DNA from: Gilliamella sp. B3022
Lineage (GTDB): Bacteria; Pseudomonadota; Gammaproteobacteria; Enterobacterales; Orbaceae
Assembly: GCF_028751545.1 (NCBI RefSeq)
Contig: NZ_CP071867.1
Coordinates: 1,523,306 to 1,587,305 of the forward strand
DNA: 64,000 nt
Direction: 5' to 3'
This document shows positions 20,382 to 31,378 of this stretch, piece by piece; position 1 is the first letter of the stretch; each line of letters begins with the position of its first letter. The translations under genes and the position numbers were made by a program. Below the pieces are notes generated by a model. That model had not been told where the DNA came from and did no database searches. It saw nothing but the letters and a program-made list of their open reading frames with translations.

Positions 20382-22232
20382 ATGAATTACCTAATAGTGA
20401 ATACTATGAAAAAATTATATTGTTGTGTTTTAATAAATATCTTCATTTCATCTCTTATTGCAATACGTTTCTTTCTTGTTCCCGATATATCGTTTTCTTG
20501 GCTTGGTAGCACATTTTCAGTGTTTGCAGTACTTGGGCATTTTTTTTCATTATATATATTGTTCTTTTTAATCTGTATACCAACACTATGGTTAAGAAAA
20601 TATTTATGCCATGCTATTCTTGCTATTTTGTTTAGTCTTATTCAGATAACATTATATGTTGATACAATTGTCTTTCAACAATATCGATTCCACATTAATG
20701 AATCAGTTTTATCAATGGTATTGTCGGGTCAAATTGTTGATTTTTCGATAGCAACTTATCTGCTAATGCTGGTACTTATTGTCGTTTCATTTTGTGCTGA
20801 ATATCTTATTATCTATATTATTGATTTCAAAATATCAAAACCACACAGTAAAACGAATGCAATTTTATTTTCTACGCTGTTGTTGATTGTTTCTTTATTT
20901 ATTAGCCAATTCGGACATATGGTTGCTTTTTATTATGCTTATTCCCCAATAATGGTGGTGAAAGAATATATTCCGCTCTATCGTCCATTGACTTCAAAAA
21001 AAATCATGAATTTTTTTGATAAGCAAGGAGAGCGAAAAGTTGTTTATGATAAGGATTATATCAACGCAACTATAGATTATCCTAAAAATCCATTAGTCAT
21101 TAACCCAGAAAATAAAAAACTTAAAAACATAATGTTTATTGTTTTAGATTCATGGCGATACGATACTTTCAGTAATGAAATTTCTCCAAATACCTTCCAG
21201 TTTGTTAAGAACAACGATGGCGTTGTCTTTAATAATCATTATTCTACAGGTAATGCAACGCGCACGGGTATTTTTGGACTTTTTTACGGTATTCCAGGTA
21301 CCTATTGGGATTCATTTTTACGTGGTAGTATTCCGTCTTTATTTATTACAACTTTACAGAAAGAAAATTATAATATTGGTATTTTTACATCAGCTAAAGT
21401 TACTGCACCTGAATTTGACCGAACTGCGTTTGTTACCATTGAAAATTTAAGAATCAGTAGTAAAGATGGCTCTGCATCTAAACGGGATAAACAAATCACT
21501 GACGATTGGTTATCATGGTATAAATCGCGAGATACCTCAAGGCCAACGTTTTCTTTTTTATTTTATGATGCACCACATGCTTATGATTTTCCTGATGATT
21601 TTCCAGTTAGGTTTAAACCCATTGGCGATCTTAATTATATGACATTAAATAATGATACAGATCCTTTGCCAATTTTTAATCGTTATAAACAAAGCGTTTA
21701 TTATGATGATTATTTATTACAAAGTATTTATGATGAACTTATTAAATCAGACTCATTAAATGATACATTGTTAATTATCACTGGTGATCATAGTCAAGAA
21801 ATGAATGATAATAAACTCGGTTTTTGGGGGCATAATGGTAATTATACCGATGCTCAAACTAAAGTACCTTTTATTATTATTGGTGCGACAGAATTAGGCA
21901 ATTTGATAAATAACAGTAATAAATTAACTAACCATGAAGATGTTGTTCCATCCCTGATGAAGCATTATTTATATGTTGAAAATGATATAAAGGATTACTC
22001 TACTGGATATGATTTATTTAAACCTATAACTGATCGTAATTGGTTATTAATGTCCAACTACAGTTCTTATGCAGTTAGAACATCTGATAATATTTACTTT
22101 GTTAATAGAATTGGTATTAGTCGTTATATGGATCTGCACAATCATGAGCTTAATGAAGTACCAAATTACCAATATATTCAAGAAGCAATGAAAAATATGA
22201 GTTATTTTTTCAATCGAGAAAAAAATGATTAA
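20382..22232 (+). CDS. YejM/PbgA (LapC)-like inner-membrane sulfatase-fold protein
   Basis: 616 residues: an N-terminal DUF3413-like part with five membrane helices (about 10-205) and a C-terminal periplasmic alkaline-phosphatase/sulfatase-fold domain (about 245-610). In E. coli this family controls LpxC stability through LapB and so lipid A output. Family hallmarks are GNATRTGIFGLFYGIP and the ending SLF/YSTGYDLF. Unlike E. coli YejM, typical metal-site residues remain: VLDSWRYD, GDHSQE and FWGHNG. Two possible starts, 20382 and 20406 (MKKLYCC), have no convincing ribosome-binding site to decide between them. It is convergent with sppA. Enzymatic activity is possible but unproven. Confidence 0.86.
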   Translation: MNYLIVNTMKKLYCCVLINIFISSLIAIRFFLVPDISFSWLGSTFSVFAVLGHFFSLYILFFLICIPTLWLRKYLCHAILAILFSLIQITLYVDTIVFQQYRFHINESVLSMVLSGQIVDFSIATYLLMLVLIVVSFCAEYLIIYIIDFKISKPHSKTNAILFSTLLLIVSLFISQFGHMVAFYYAYSPIMVVKEYIPLYRPLTSKKIMNFFDKQGERKVVYDKDYINATIDYPKNPLVINPENKKLKNIMFIVLDSWRYDTFSNEISPNTFQFVKNNDGVVFNNHYSTGNATRTGIFGLFYGIPGTYWDSFLRGSIPSLFITTLQKENYNIGIFTSAKVTAPEFDRTAFVTIENLRISSKDGSASKRDKQITDDWLSWYKSRDTSRPTFSFLFYDAPHAYDFPDDFPVRFKPIGDLNYMTLNNDTDPLPIFNRYKQSVYYDDYLLQSIYDELIKSDSLNDTLLIITGDHSQEMNDNKLGFWGHNGNYTDAQTKVPFIIIGATELGNLINNSNKLTNHEDVVPSLMKHYLYVENDIKDYSTGYDLFKPITDRNWLLMSNYSSYAVRTSDNIYFVNRIGISRYMDLHNHELNEVPNYQYIQEAMKNMSYFFNREKND

Positions 22233-22272
22233 AATATTAGAACTTTATCATCTAGTACCATTGAAGAATTCC

Positions 22273-22293
22273 ATCCGCCAGTTCATGGCGGAT
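22273..22293. repeat. Intergenic hairpin between convergent genes
   Basis: Perfect 8-bp inverted repeat ATCCGCCA / TGGCGGAT with a 5-base loop, in the 72-bp gap between the yejM-like gene and sppA. There is no U tract on either side, so it may be a bidirectional RNA-stabilising or weak termination element. Confidence 0.6.
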
Positions 22294-22304
22294 AGTAATA
22301 TGAT

Positions 22305-24140
22305 TTAACGAACATCAGCACAATTTAAACAATAAATATAACGATTTTGAGTGTCGTTAAAATTATTCCATAAAGATATATGTTGTTGTAGCTGTTTTGC
22401 TTCAGGGAGATGTTCAAAGAATATCTCAGCTGTTGAGTGAGGTAATATAGCTATCATATCTGAATATAATGCATTAAACCAGTTTACTTCAGGTTTTGGC
22501 CAATCAATTCTATAATCAGTTAAATCTGCTAATGTTGCTGCTATTTCAACAGCATCATCGAAATCACCTAACTTATCAACGAGTCCTATATTGTTTGCCT
22601 CTGATCCTAACCATACTTGACCTTGTCCAATTTTATCCACTTGTTTTGTAGTCATTTTTCGCGCTTTTGCTACCAGTGAAATGAATTTTTGATAGCCATT
22701 GTTGATGTTCATTTGAATTAATTGACTTGTTTCTTCAGGCAAGTTTTTAGTTAAATTATTGCCTGCTAATGGTGATGTGCTTACTCCATCACTATAAACA
22801 CCAACATGAGATAAAGAATTTTCAAATGTTGGAATAATACCAAATATACCTATAGAGCCTGTAATGGTGTTCGGACTAGCAACAATATAATCAGATTCAG
22901 TTGAGATCCAGTACCCACCTGATGCAGCCATTCCTCCCATAGAAACAACGACTGGAATTTTATAACTACGTAAAGCTTCTAATTCACTGCGAATTGCTTC
23001 AGATGCATCAACACTTCCCCCAGGGCTATTTACTCGTAACACTACGGCTTGCACATTATGCTTATCTAGATTTTGACGAATTTCTTTAAGTTGCTGAACA
23101 ATATCTTGGCTTCCTGCTACAGCACGACTATTTTCACTATTATTGATAGTACCATTAACAAATACAACAGCGATAAGTGGAGTGTTGCTCTTATTATTAT
23201 CACTTATTAATTGTTCTTCTTCTGATTTGAGTAGATAATCGTAAATGCTAATTTCATGTTGATCAATGAATTCTAATTCATATTGATGATTTGAAGTAAT
23301 GATATCAACTAAACCATTAGATAAAGCATATTGAGCCATATTGCCATTTACAGATTTCAATTCTGATAGCATTTTTTCAGGTGTGGGTACTAATTGGGTA
23401 TTGGCTTTTTTTCGTTGTGTTGAGATATCATTAAGATAATTATCCCACATAAGAGTTAACCAACGAGTTGTATTATTTCTTGCTTCTTCTGACATATTAT
23501 CGCGAACAAATGGTTCAATGGCAGATTTATACGTTCCTACTCTGAAAACATGCGTATTAACTTTTAAATTATCAAGTAGAGTTTTATAGTACAAATTGTT
23601 AGCAGATAATCCATATACATTGACTGAACCAAGAGGTGTTAGATAGATTTTATTGGCATAACTCGCTAAATAATATTGGCTTTGATTATAAGTTGTACCA
23701 AAAGCATAAATTGGTTTTTTTGCTTCTTTGAATTTTGTTAAATATTTACCCACATATTGTAAAGAGCTCAAATCAGCACCAACAAAATTATCTAACTTCA
23801 AAACCATGCTTTTAATATTTGGATCGATGGTTGCTTGAGCAATTTTTTGAGTTAATACGAATAAGCTATTTTCGCGCGATGTATTGATTTTCTTGCCATA
23901 TATTTTATTTTGTAAGGCATAGATTTCATCACTGTAATTCGTGTTATCGACAATCACACCTTCAAGATCTAAAACTAATGAACCATATTGAGGTACTGTA
24001 TTTTGTTTTTTGGCTTCTTTTATTAAGCCAATACCTCCGAAGATAATCAGAATAATAACTAAGAATATCAAATTAAGAAACATTTCTCGTATTACATTAA
24101 TCACTTTCCAAATAGATTTTATGACAGATAATGCAGACAT
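22305..24140 (-). CDS. sppA: Signal peptide peptidase SppA (protease IV, 67-kDa type)
   Basis: Membrane-anchored serine protease that digests released signal peptides at the periplasmic face. The 611 residues have an N-terminal anchor (about 20-38) and two tandem S49 domains. The catalytic Lys (about K205, GTYKSAIEPF) is in the first half and the nucleophile Ser (about S407, GGMAASGGYW) in the second, as in E. coli SppA where the active site is built across the repeat. SVNVYGLSA and SIGIFGI are the paired family motifs. Convergent with the yejM-like gene. Confidence 0.95.
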   Translation of the reverse strand: MSALSVIKSIWKVINVIREMFLNLIFLVIILIIFGGIGLIKEAKKQNTVPQYGSLVLDLEGVIVDNTNYSDEIYALQNKIYGKKINTSRENSLFVLTQKIAQATIDPNIKSMVLKLDNFVGADLSSLQYVGKYLTKFKEAKKPIYAFGTTYNQSQYYLASYANKIYLTPLGSVNVYGLSANNLYYKTLLDNLKVNTHVFRVGTYKSAIEPFVRDNMSEEARNNTTRWLTLMWDNYLNDISTQRKKANTQLVPTPEKMLSELKSVNGNMAQYALSNGLVDIITSNHQYELEFIDQHEISIYDYLLKSEEEQLISDNNKSNTPLIAVVFVNGTINNSENSRAVAGSQDIVQQLKEIRQNLDKHNVQAVVLRVNSPGGSVDASEAIRSELEALRSYKIPVVVSMGGMAASGGYWISTESDYIVASPNTITGSIGIFGIIPTFENSLSHVGVYSDGVSTSPLAGNNLTKNLPEETSQLIQMNINNGYQKFISLVAKARKMTTKQVDKIGQGQVWLGSEANNIGLVDKLGDFDDAVEIAATLADLTDYRIDWPKPEVNWFNALYSDMIAILPHSTAEIFFEHLPEAKQLQQHISLWNNFNDTQNRYIYCLNCADVR

Positions 24141-24167
24141 AATTATTAGTCCTTGTTAACAATAACT

Positions 24168-24985
24168 TTAATTTTTTGTTTCATTATTACGTTTTTTGAA
24201 ATATTTTTTATCTTCAAATCGTAAACATGTTAGTTTTCCACCCCAACAACATCCGGTATCAAGTGCATAAATATTTTCGGGTGTTCCTTTACCATTTAAC
24301 GCAGCCCAATGTCCAAAAGCAATATTGTATTCTGGGGGTATTTTACTTGGCAATAAAAACCAAGGTTTAAGTTTTACTGGTGCTTGTTCAGGTGATTTTT
24401 TAAAATAAAAATCTAATCGACCATCTTCATAACAAAAACGCATACGTGTTAACGCATTGGCAATATAACGTAGGCGATCTAATCCTTGTAATTCTGATGA
24501 CCATTCATCAGGAAAGTTACCATACATATTATCTAAAAATAAGGGATATGAATCACTAGATAACATGACACTCAGATCCTGAGCGCACTTTTTTAGTAAT
24601 TCAAGATCCCATTGTGGTGAAATACCTGCATGGGTCATGATTAATTTTAATGAATCATCAATCTGAACCAATGGCTGTTTACGTAGCCAGTTCATAAGCT
24701 CATCATAGTCGGGAGCATTGATGACTTCATCTAAATTATCTTTCTTTTAGTAAGTGTAACACCAGCATATACCGATAATAAATGCAAATCATGATTTCCC
24801 AATACCATGCGAATTTTTTGACTATGTTGCTTAACAAATCGTAAAACATCTAGTGATTTAGGGCCACGGGCAACAAGATCCCCTGTTAACCATAAAGTAT
24901 CTGAAGAGGCAAATTTTGCTTTTTCGAGTAATCGCATAAATTCATCATAACAGCCATGAATATCACCAATGAGTAAATTTGCCAT
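24168..24985 (-). pseudogene. apaH: apaH (diadenosine tetraphosphatase), single-base frameshift
   Basis: ApaH hydrolyses Ap4A and removes Np-caps from RNA. The N-terminal part starts at 24985 ([31 protein letters not shown] all intact) and runs to AGVTLTKRK, where the frame breaks near 24746-24750. The rest ([18 protein letters not shown] ... [10 protein letters not shown] ... [14 protein letters not shown]) continues in another frame to 24168. Restoring one A in the AAAAGAAAGAT tract would give K-R-K-D-N and a full-length protein. All other segments are well conserved, so this is either a very recent mutation, a sequencing or assembly error at a homopolymer, or phase-variable slippage. It starts 5 bp after rsmA; apaG is missing from between them. 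Confidence 0.88.
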
Positions 24986-24989
24986 AAAG

Positions 24990-25787
24990 CTATTTCCATG
25001 CATTTGCAAGCTGGCAATATTGTTGAACAGTTATATTTTCAGCACGTAAATTTGGATCAATATTTAGTTCTACTAATTGTTCAACTGTAAACATATTACC
25101 TAAACTGTTACGAATTGTTTTTCGGCGTTGATTAAATGCTTCGGTTGTAATACGAGAAAGTATTTTGACATCATTGACTTGATGAAGTTTTTCTTTGTAA
25201 GGGATCAATTTTACAACCGCAGAGTCAACTTTTGGTGCTGGTTTAAATGATGTTGGGGGTACTTCCAATACTGGAATAATTTGGCAATAATATTGTGCCA
25301 TGACACTTAATCTACCATAATCTTTACTATTAGGTGCCGCAACAAGTCGAGTTACGACTTCTTTTTGTAACATAAAATGCATATCAACAATGATATTGGC
25401 ATATTCAAATAAATGGAACATTAACGGTGTAGAAATGTTATAGGGTAAATTACCAAATACTCTTAATGGTTTACCTAATTGTTGGTTTAACTCATTAAAG
25501 TTAAAGGTTAAAGCATCTTGTTCGATAACAGTCAATTTATTCTTTAACAAAGGGTTATCAATCAATCTACTGGCTAAATCTCTATCAATTTCTATAACCG
25601 TTAAATGATCAACGTATTTACTGACTGGAACTGTTAATGCAGCTAGCCCAGGACCAATTTCTACTAGAGCTTGATCTGTTTTAGGTTGTATGGCTGCAAC
25701 AATACTTTCAATAATATAGTCATCATGTAAAAAATTTTGTCCGAATCGTTTACGGGCAAAATGCCCTTGATGAACACGATTATTCAT
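24990..25787 (-). CDS. rsmA: 16S rRNA dimethyladenosine transferase RsmA (KsgA)
   Basis: Dimethylates two adjacent adenosines in helix 45 of 16S rRNA during small-subunit maturation. The start at 25787 ([20 protein letters not shown]) is preferred over an upstream in-frame ATG because homology begins here and GGTGAAAA lies just upstream. The SAM-binding motif is [11 protein letters not shown], the catalytic motif NLPYNIST, and [11 protein letters not shown] lies near the C-terminus. It overlaps the end of surA by 8 bp; pdxA, normally between surA and rsmA, is absent. Confidence 0.96.
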   Translation of the reverse strand: MNNRVHQGHFARKRFGQNFLHDDYIIESIVAAIQPKTDQALVEIGPGLAALTVPVSKYVDHLTVIEIDRDLASRLIDNPLLKNKLTVIEQDALTFNFNELNQQLGKPLRVFGNLPYNISTPLMFHLFEYANIIVDMHFMLQKEVVTRLVAAPNSKDYGRLSVMAQYYCQIIPVLEVPPTSFKPAPKVDSAVVKLIPYKEKLHQVNDVKILSRITTEAFNQRRKTIRNSLGNMFTVEQLVELNIDPNLRAENITVQQYCQLANAWK

Positions 25788-27093
25788 GCTTATTTTCACC
25801 TGTAATGTTAATGTAGGCATCGCCTTTTAATTCTTGGATCCACACTTGAGCTTCCTCGCTAAATTTACGATTGAATATTAATCGGTAAGCCCGATCTTGT
25901 TTAATTGCATTGGTTCCATCAGTTTGTTTAGTCTCGATTAGTTGAATCAAATGCCAACCGAAGGATGATTTAACTGGCTGGCTGATCTCACCTTTTTTCA
26001 AATGAACTAAAGCATTTCTAAATCCACTGTCATAGACCTCTGGACGATTCCAACCTAAATTCCCTCCATTTTCGGCTGATCCAGGATCCTCTGAATTAGC
26101 TTTTGCAGCTGCTTCAAAACTCATTGTACCATTGATTATTGATTTACGAATATCATTCAATTTTTGTCTAGCTATTTGGTCTGTCACCAATACATTCGTT
26201 TTAATTAAAATATGGCGAGCATTCATTTCTTCAATTGTATATTTTTTTGGGGCTTCTTTGCGGGTATCATCTACCTTTAAAATGTGTAAACCAACACCAG
26301 AACGAATTGGGCCAATAATACTGCCTTTCTGTGCTCTAACAAGTCGTTCTTCAAAGATAGTTGGTAGCTCGTTAAGTTTATTCCAACCCATATTGCCACC
26401 TTTTAAAGCCAGATCATCGTTTGAGTATGTCGTTGCTAATTTTGCAAAATTTTCACCTTTTTGTGCCCGATTTATAATATCATTTGCTCTGTTAGTTGCA
26501 TTATCAATCTGTTGTTTAGACGCTTTTTCTGGTACAGATATAAGAATATGGCTAATTTTGACATCTATATTGTTAGCTGGCTGTTCAGAAAGATTTTTAG
26601 TCAAAGTTTCAACTTCTTTTTCTGAAATTTTAATTCTAGGCCTAACCTCATTCATTCTGGTTTGTTCGATCAACATATCATTATGAATACGTTCCCGATA
26701 ACTGCTATAACTAATACCCATTATCGAAAGTTTACTTCTGAGTTCATCAATCGTCATACCGTTTTGCTCTGCAATTCTAGCAATAGCGTTGGTGACTTCA
26801 TCATCATTGATTGTAATTTTTGCTTTAGCTGCTTTTTGCAAAATTAAATTTTCAATAATTAAGCGATCCAGAATTTGCTCTCTTAATACATTATCATTAG
26901 GCAGATTACTCGCATCAGTACTGGCCTTTATTGTTTTTAACATGTCGTTAATATCACTTTCTAAAATGACATTATTATTAACTACTGCAGCTACTCGTTC
27001 GATAACCTTAGGTGCGGCAACTGTTGATAATGGAGTAAGTAGTCCTATGGTTAAACTTAAATTTAAAGTAATCAATAATTTTGATAGTTTCAT
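25780..27093 (-). CDS. surA: Periplasmic chaperone / peptidyl-prolyl isomerase SurA
   Basis: Main chaperone that escorts outer-membrane proteins, including LptD encoded upstream, to the Bam complex. The 437-residue precursor has a signal peptide (about 1-27, cut near VAA-PK), a SurA N-domain ([19 protein letters not shown]) and two parvulin domains (about 180-280 and 290-390) with GGNMGWN and GGNLGWNR motifs. Length and order match E. coli SurA (428). Same-strand neighbour of lptD, 85 bp away. Confidence 0.96.
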   Translation of the reverse strand: MKLSKLLITLNLSLTIGLLTPLSTVAAPKVIERVAAVVNNNVILESDINDMLKTIKASTDASNLPNDNVLREQILDRLIIENLILQKAAKAKITINDDEVTNAIARIAEQNGMTIDELRSKLSIMGISYSSYRERIHNDMLIEQTRMNEVRPRIKISEKEVETLTKNLSEQPANNIDVKISHILISVPEKASKQQIDNATNRANDIINRAQKGENFAKLATTYSNDDLALKGGNMGWNKLNELPTIFEERLVRAQKGSIIGPIRSGVGLHILKVDDTRKEAPKKYTIEEMNARHILIKTNVLVTDQIARQKLNDIRKSIINGTMSFEAAAKANSEDPGSAENGGNLGWNRPEVYDSGFRNALVHLKKGEISQPVKSSFGWHLIQLIETKQTDGTNAIKQDRAYRLIFNRKFSEEAQVWIQELKGDAYINITGENKHE

Positions 27094-27178
27094 ATTTGCG
27101 TTACTCGTATTGTTTGTTACAGTATAAATATTACTGTATTAATTTAATTAGTTATATTAAATAAAATTAATATGTTCA

Positions 27179-29539
27179 TTAAAATGTCGTTGTGTATGGA
27201 AGTTTTCCAAAGTTTAACATTTTTGCTTTCGCATCACGGTTACGCCCTAAACCTTGTAATTCAAAATTAACGGAGAGTTTATTTTCGTATTTACTGCTAC
27301 GCGTAATTGAATCCCAATCTGTTAACTTTCGTCCATATTGTACAGTCATTCCCCAGCAACAATCACTATAATGTAACCCTATGGAGCTATCGGCCGTTTG
27401 GCCTAAGTTGACGTCATAATAGTATGAACCTACCGCATTGATTGTTTGTGACAACGGCCACGCTGTAACAAATCCAGCTTGTGAGATATCTTGTTTATAA
27501 TTCTTATATAAAGAACTTAAATCAACCGTATTAATATAATTATGGTTAGCATAACGATAAGATAGTTGTAGTAGTTTTTCACTTGATGGACGATATTCAA
27601 ATATTGCATTAGCTAAAGAGACAGTATCAATTCGAGTATCATATTGTATACCACTCCTGAAAATCATATTATCAGTGATCCGCCAAAAATTATCAGAAGC
27701 CCAAGTGATACTACCAGTATCTGAGTTTTCATCTAATCCAGTATTATGTTCGCTGGTTTTTGATTTAGTAAAATAAGTAATCTGTCCAATGGAAAAATTA
27801 AACTTTTCAACTTTATTATTATCGTAAAAACGAGTTGTTACCCCTGTGGCTATATTATTAGCAGAAGCAATTCGATCCAATCCACTGTATGGTTGATCTC
27901 TAAATAAACCCACATAATCAAATTGTAATAAGGTGGAATCATAAGTTCCTATATTAGACTGATTTCGGTATGGAATATATATATATTTTACTCGAGGTTC
28001 TAATGTCTGGGTATAGCCATCAATGAAATTGAAGTCACGCTCAAATATAATTTTACCATCAATACTAAATTTTGGTATAAAACGGTTTACATTTTTATCT
28101 AACTGTCTATATCTATCAATGTGTCTTTTAATATTATCTTGACTATAATGTGTTGCCATTATACCGGCTGAAGTTGTTAATATTGTCCAAGAATTAGTTA
28201 AAGTATAATTAATTGATGGTTCAATATGAGTGCGCCATGCTTTAGGATTATTCTTTCCGGAGCTTATAAAATGAGATACTTGAGAAAACGTTTTAAATTT
28301 AATTGGTCCAAAATCATAATTATAATAATTAATATTTAATTGTGGTTGAGTTTGATACAATGAATCTTTCACACCATCTTGAAAGGCTTGAAAGTGTCTA
28401 TAGCCCAAAGTAATGTCCCAATTTGGATCATTATAGCCTAATTTATAAAACTGAGTTAGATATCCTGCTGTTTGAGATGTATATTTAGAATCTAAATCTG
28501 CTAAATATTGATTATCACTTACACGTGTCGAATCAACAGTAAAACGCCAATTGTAATTAATTAATTCGTCGTTTTTCCAATAGAATAACCAGCGATGACG
28601 ATTGTCATCATAGTTATTACCATTTAATAATCTATCTCTATCTTCATTATATTTAGCATCATGTTGTAGCCAATCAAATGCGAGTGTACCCAAACCAAGC
28701 TCATTCAGATACCGGAATTCGGTTTGTAATTGAAGGCCGCGACGCTGTAATAGCCTCGGGATGAATGTGGCATCATAATTAGGTGCAATATTCCAATAAA
28801 TAGGTAAAGTAAAATCAATACCACTGACGCTGTCATAACTTATATTAGGCATTAATAAACCTGACCGACGCTTATTACCTGTTGGTAATTGTAAGTAAGG
28901 TGAATACAATACAGGTACTTTACCAATACGAAATATCGCATTCCATACTTCAAGTAATTGCTCTTCATTATCGTGAATAATCGTTGAACCCTTAATACTC
29001 CAAGTACCGTCATCGACAGGACATGAGGTAAAACTGCCGTTTTTCAAAATAACCAATCGATTTTTCTCAAGTTTCATCTCATCAGCATCACCGCGACCAA
29101 GTCGATTAACAAGATGATACTCACCAGGGCTGATTTGGGTATCATTATTATTAAGATTCATTGATGCATTATTACCTTTTATTTTAATCAAATTATCTTG
29201 ATAATTAATGTTTCCTTGTAAGATTGCTAAACGGTTTTTTTGATTAGTTGAGTCAATTGTGACTTTATTTGCTTGTACTGTGCGGTTCCCTTGTTCTATT
29301 GAAACATCACCTTGATAAATGACAGTATTTGGATAAATCGCTTCAAATTGGTTTGCTTCGGCATTAACAGGCAATGTGTTAATATCACCTTTAACTAAAG
29401 GGCGATCATATTTTGGAACACTGGCAAAACATTGTGGATTATTACTTTCAGCTTTAGGTAAACCTATAGCATAGCAGCTATTAGACAATGAAAGGGTAAC
29501 GGTAATTGCAATAAATGACGGCGTTAATTTTTTCATCAA
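27179..29539 (-). CDS. lptD: LPS-assembly outer-membrane protein LptD
   Basis: Beta-barrel that, with LptE, inserts lipopolysaccharide into the outer leaflet. The 786-residue precursor has a signal peptide (about 1-24), an N-terminal beta-jellyroll (about 60-200; VYQGDVSIEQGNR) and a 26-strand barrel. The conserved cysteines needed for nonconsecutive disulfides are present: one near the N-terminus (NPQCFA), one in TSCPVDDG and the adjacent pair in SDCCWGM. Two consecutive Met codons start the frame. Depends on SurA, encoded next. Confidence 0.96.
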   Translation of the reverse strand: MMKKLTPSFIAITVTLSLSNSCYAIGLPKAESNNPQCFASVPKYDRPLVKGDINTLPVNAEANQFEAIYPNTVIYQGDVSIEQGNRTVQANKVTIDSTNQKNRLAILQGNINYQDNLIKIKGNNASMNLNNNDTQISPGEYHLVNRLGRGDADEMKLEKNRLVILKNGSFTSCPVDDGTWSIKGSTIIHDNEEQLLEVWNAIFRIGKVPVLYSPYLQLPTGNKRRSGLLMPNISYDSVSGIDFTLPIYWNIAPNYDATFIPRLLQRRGLQLQTEFRYLNELGLGTLAFDWLQHDAKYNEDRDRLLNGNNYDDNRHRWLFYWKNDELINYNWRFTVDSTRVSDNQYLADLDSKYTSQTAGYLTQFYKLGYNDPNWDITLGYRHFQAFQDGVKDSLYQTQPQLNINYYNYDFGPIKFKTFSQVSHFISSGKNNPKAWRTHIEPSINYTLTNSWTILTTSAGIMATHYSQDNIKRHIDRYRQLDKNVNRFIPKFSIDGKIIFERDFNFIDGYTQTLEPRVKYIYIPYRNQSNIGTYDSTLLQFDYVGLFRDQPYSGLDRIASANNIATGVTTRFYDNNKVEKFNFSIGQITYFTKSKTSEHNTGLDENSDTGSITWASDNFWRITDNMIFRSGIQYDTRIDTVSLANAIFEYRPSSEKLLQLSYRYANHNYINTVDLSSLYKNYKQDISQAGFVTAWPLSQTINAVGSYYYDVNLGQTADSSIGLHYSDCCWGMTVQYGRKLTDWDSITRSSKYENKLSVNFELQGLGRNRDAKAKMLNFGKLPYTTTF

Positions 29540-29610
29540 TAATTAAAGGTAGTTATGATTATTATATGCTAAGCATTATAACGGTTATTTATAAAAGTGC
29601 GAACGAAAAA

Positions 29611-30912
29611 TTAATGTTTGGTTCTGCGCTTATTTGTTTTACTGATTTGTTTAACCATTGCAATTCTTTTGTCGACAGAAGTATGCTGAAATTCATCCCA
29701 CCATTTAGCTAGAGTTAAAAGTTCACCTTTTTCGATGGATGCCCGCATTTCTAATAAATCATATGCTGCACGGAATTTAGGATGTTCCAAAATTGCAAAT
29801 GCACGTTTTCCTTCACGTTTTTTCATTCGTAATTGTAAACGCCAGATATCTCCCATTATTGTTGTTAATCTCTTAGGTATTGCAATCATTCGGCATTGTT
29901 CACTTAGTATATCATTAATAGCCATTGAAAATGCATCATGAAATAACAAACCACTTTCAACACAAGTTAATTGTGTCTGTTCAATAATTGGATACCAAAA
30001 AAAAGCAGCAAATAAAAATGCAGGATTAACACGTAGCTTATTAGCTATTCGGTAATCAGTATTTTTTAAAACTTGCTCAATCATTTTTTCTAAATAGCTA
30101 TTATTATTTTGAGTAAATAGTTGTTCAATGATCGGAAATAATTGCTCAAAAAGATGATATTTTTTTAATAATAAATAAGTGTTATATCCATTGCCTGATT
30201 GTAATAATTTTAGTGATTCATCAAAAAGTCTTGCTGACGGTATATTTTTTAACAAAGGTGCAAGATGTTTGATTGGTTCAGCTGTTGTAGGTTCAATTTG
30301 CATATCAAGTTTAGCGGCAAAACGAATCGTTCGTAACATTCTAACCGGATCTTCACGATAGCGAACTTTTGGATCACCAATCAAGCGAATAATTCCATTT
30401 TGTAAGTCTTTTAAGCCACCACAGTAATCACGTAACGTAAAATCTTTTATACTATAATAAAAAGCGTTCATCGTGAAATCACGACGAACAGCATCTTGTT
30501 CAATTGTTCCATATACATTATCGCGTAGCAGCATTCCCGATTGGGAACGTTTGGCAATATTGTTTTGTTCATCTTGGTTGCTATGCTCACCGCGGAAGGT
30601 TGCTACTTCAATAATCTCTTTACCAAACATAATGTGCGCCAGACGGAATCTTTTGCCAACTAAACGGCAATTGCGAAACGTTTTTTGTACTTGTTCTGGT
30701 GTTGCGTTGGTTGCAATATCGAAATCTTTAGGTGTCTTACCTAGTAAAAGATCTCGAATACATCCACCAACTAAATAAGCTTCATATCCTTGTTTATTTA
30801 ATCTATAAAGAACTTTTAACGCATTTTCACTAATATCTTTACGTGAAATATTGTGTTCATTGCGAGATATCAAAACATATCGAGATTCTTTCTGTTTTTC
30901 GATGTGAAACAT
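29611..30912 (-). CDS. pcnB: Poly(A) polymerase I PcnB
   Basis: Adds 3' poly(A) tails that target RNA for decay. The nucleotidyltransferase core [22 protein letters not shown] carries the catalytic Asp pair, and [11 protein letters not shown] is the tRNA-nucleotidyltransferase/PAP signature. Positions with [11 protein letters not shown] and [14 protein letters not shown] separate it from CCA-adding enzymes. 433 residues with a basic C-terminus (KTNKRRTKH). folK, the common downstream partner, is absent; lptD follows on the same strand. Confidence 0.94.
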   Translation of the reverse strand: MFHIEKQKESRYVLISRNEHNISRKDISENALKVLYRLNKQGYEAYLVGGCIRDLLLGKTPKDFDIATNATPEQVQKTFRNCRLVGKRFRLAHIMFGKEIIEVATFRGEHSNQDEQNNIAKRSQSGMLLRDNVYGTIEQDAVRRDFTMNAFYYSIKDFTLRDYCGGLKDLQNGIIRLIGDPKVRYREDPVRMLRTIRFAAKLDMQIEPTTAEPIKHLAPLLKNIPSARLFDESLKLLQSGNGYNTYLLLKKYHLFEQLFPIIEQLFTQNNNSYLEKMIEQVLKNTDYRIANKLRVNPAFLFAAFFWYPIIEQTQLTCVESGLLFHDAFSMAINDILSEQCRMIAIPKRLTTIMGDIWRLQLRMKKREGKRAFAILEHPKFRAAYDLLEMRASIEKGELLTLAKWWDEFQHTSVDKRIAMVKQISKTNKRRTKH

Positions 30913-31378
30913 TTTACGGTAAAAGCGAGAGACTTGTTTAAAAATAGTGCACCTCTAAAAGTATATTTACTCAAGTGATATAGCGCGCGATTATATCTCA
31001 ATTGCTTATAACTTTCCATTTTTCTTCATTTATCAACTTTAACTATAGTAAAATTAAATACTTTAGGATTTTAGTTTAATATTCTATTTAATTTTTAAAC
31101 ATAATTATCAATAATAGCACTTTATATAGTACAATTAGCGATATTGGTCTAGAAAACAACATTATCTATTTACATGTATTTTATGTGTAATTTTACTATC
31201 TAATTATAATTAACTAACCTATATTCAAAAATTTTTAATATATTATAGAAAATAGCTCATATAAACAACATGATAAATATTTAAGTTATCTTTCAATCTG
31301 TTAATTTTTTAAACAGGATTAGCCAATAAAAATTGTTTGAGTATATACCATTAACTGATAAATTATTTTGGGGACATT
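30913..31378. other. Divergent promoter region pcnB / oxyR
   Basis: 466 bp, very AT-rich, no open reading frame worth annotating. It must hold the divergent promoters of pcnB and oxyR; GGGGAC just before 31379 is the oxyR ribosome-binding site. No OxyS-like RNA with a terminator could be recognised. Confidence 0.6.

Noticed and set aside
26132-26686. 184-codon plus-strand open frame
   Set aside because: It lies wholly antisense to the parvulin domains of surA and has no ribosome-binding site or recognisable domain; it is a shadow frame.
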